Assembly: GCA_000697475.1 (NCBI GenBank)
Contig: JNEU01000654.1
Coordinates: forward strand, 1 to 46,862
Reading direction: 5' to 3'
DNA: 46,862 nt
From: Lichtheimia corymbifera B2541
Taxonomy: Eukaryota > Mucoromycota > Mucoromycetes > Mucorales > Lichtheimiaceae
The position numbers were made by a program, and so were the translations under genes. Below the pieces are notes generated by a model. The model ran no database searches and was not told the DNA's origin. It saw nothing but the letters and a program-made list of their open reading frames with translations. Position 1 is the stretch's first letter. The number at the start of each line of letters is the position of its first letter. Of this stretch, positions 46,756 through 46,862 are shown in pieces.

Positions 46756-46862
46756 CAGACAACAAGGCGAGGGGACCACAAACTAGAATGGATACGTTGC
46801 AATGAGTACATGAAGAAGCACAACATGGATGAATACACGATACGAACCCCTCGAAGACGATG

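Larger units (their letters stand above)
46069..46862. other. Intergenic, CFT2 promoter side
   Basis: This 794 bp stretch runs from the CFT2 start to the window end. It has a GA repeat at about 46112-46136 and a short tandem repeat at 46687-46755. Open frames here are low-complexity. No gene was recognised. Confidence 0.5.

Noticed and set aside
46835..46862. GGGGTTCGTATC on the - strand at the window end, T-loop-like
   Set aside because: The flanking bases do not pair into a T stem, and no A-box is present in a suitable place.

Overview
This window is nuclear DNA of a filamentous fungus, most likely an early-diverging one of the Mucoromycota (Mucorales). Three things point that way: genes broken by many short introns (about 50-150 nt), a CotH-family cell-surface protein typical of Mucorales, and a full set of ordinary eukaryotic housekeeping genes. 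No bacterial, viral or intact mobile-element sequence was recognised. Exon-intron structures were built by hand by joining reading frames at donor and acceptor sites so that family-conserved sequence runs across each junction; every model keeps an open frame to its stop.

Left part (1-16 kb): ATP4 (ATP synthase peripheral-stalk subunit b) and SPE3 (spermidine synthase) lie head to tail on +. A small four-helix membrane protein (-) and a membrane-anchored LEA_2-like protein (+) diverge from a 295 bp spacer. A - strand block follows: an 11-exon VNX1/CAX-type vacuolar cation/H+ exchanger, a DDX51/Dbp6 ribosome-biogenesis helicase, an HSL-family esterase and an unrecognised 152 aa protein.

Middle part (16-35 kb): a YCK-type casein kinase I (-), a copper amine oxidase with highly biased codons (+), a doubtful 174 aa ORF (+), a LACTB2-like metallo-beta-lactamase-fold nuclease (-), a 1.8 kb gap with possible relic coding sequence, dihydrofolate reductase (+), an MIT-domain protein (+), a CotH-family GPI-type surface protein (-), ribosomal protein uS8/S15a (+) and a dysferlin/peroxin-domain protein (-).

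Right part (35-47 kb): a RasGEF (+) converges on the CX9C assembly factor COA4 (-) with only 48 bp between stops. A 17-exon PMC1-type Ca2+-ATPase and the mRNA 3'-end factor CFT2/CPSF100 follow on -.

The genes do not form one pathway. Loose themes are calcium/cation handling (VNX1-like and PMC1-like pumps), polyamine metabolism (SPE3 and amine oxidase), mitochondrial energy (ATP4, COA4) and RNA processing (DDX51, CFT2). The strongest window-wide oddity is splicing. Of about 85 introns modelled, six need a GC-AG boundary, five of them with the donor GCAAGT. That is well above the roughly 1% usual in most eukaryotes. No convincing new multi-gene system was found; the best unknowns are the 145 aa membrane protein, the 152 aa protein and the CxxC-bearing loop of the exchanger.
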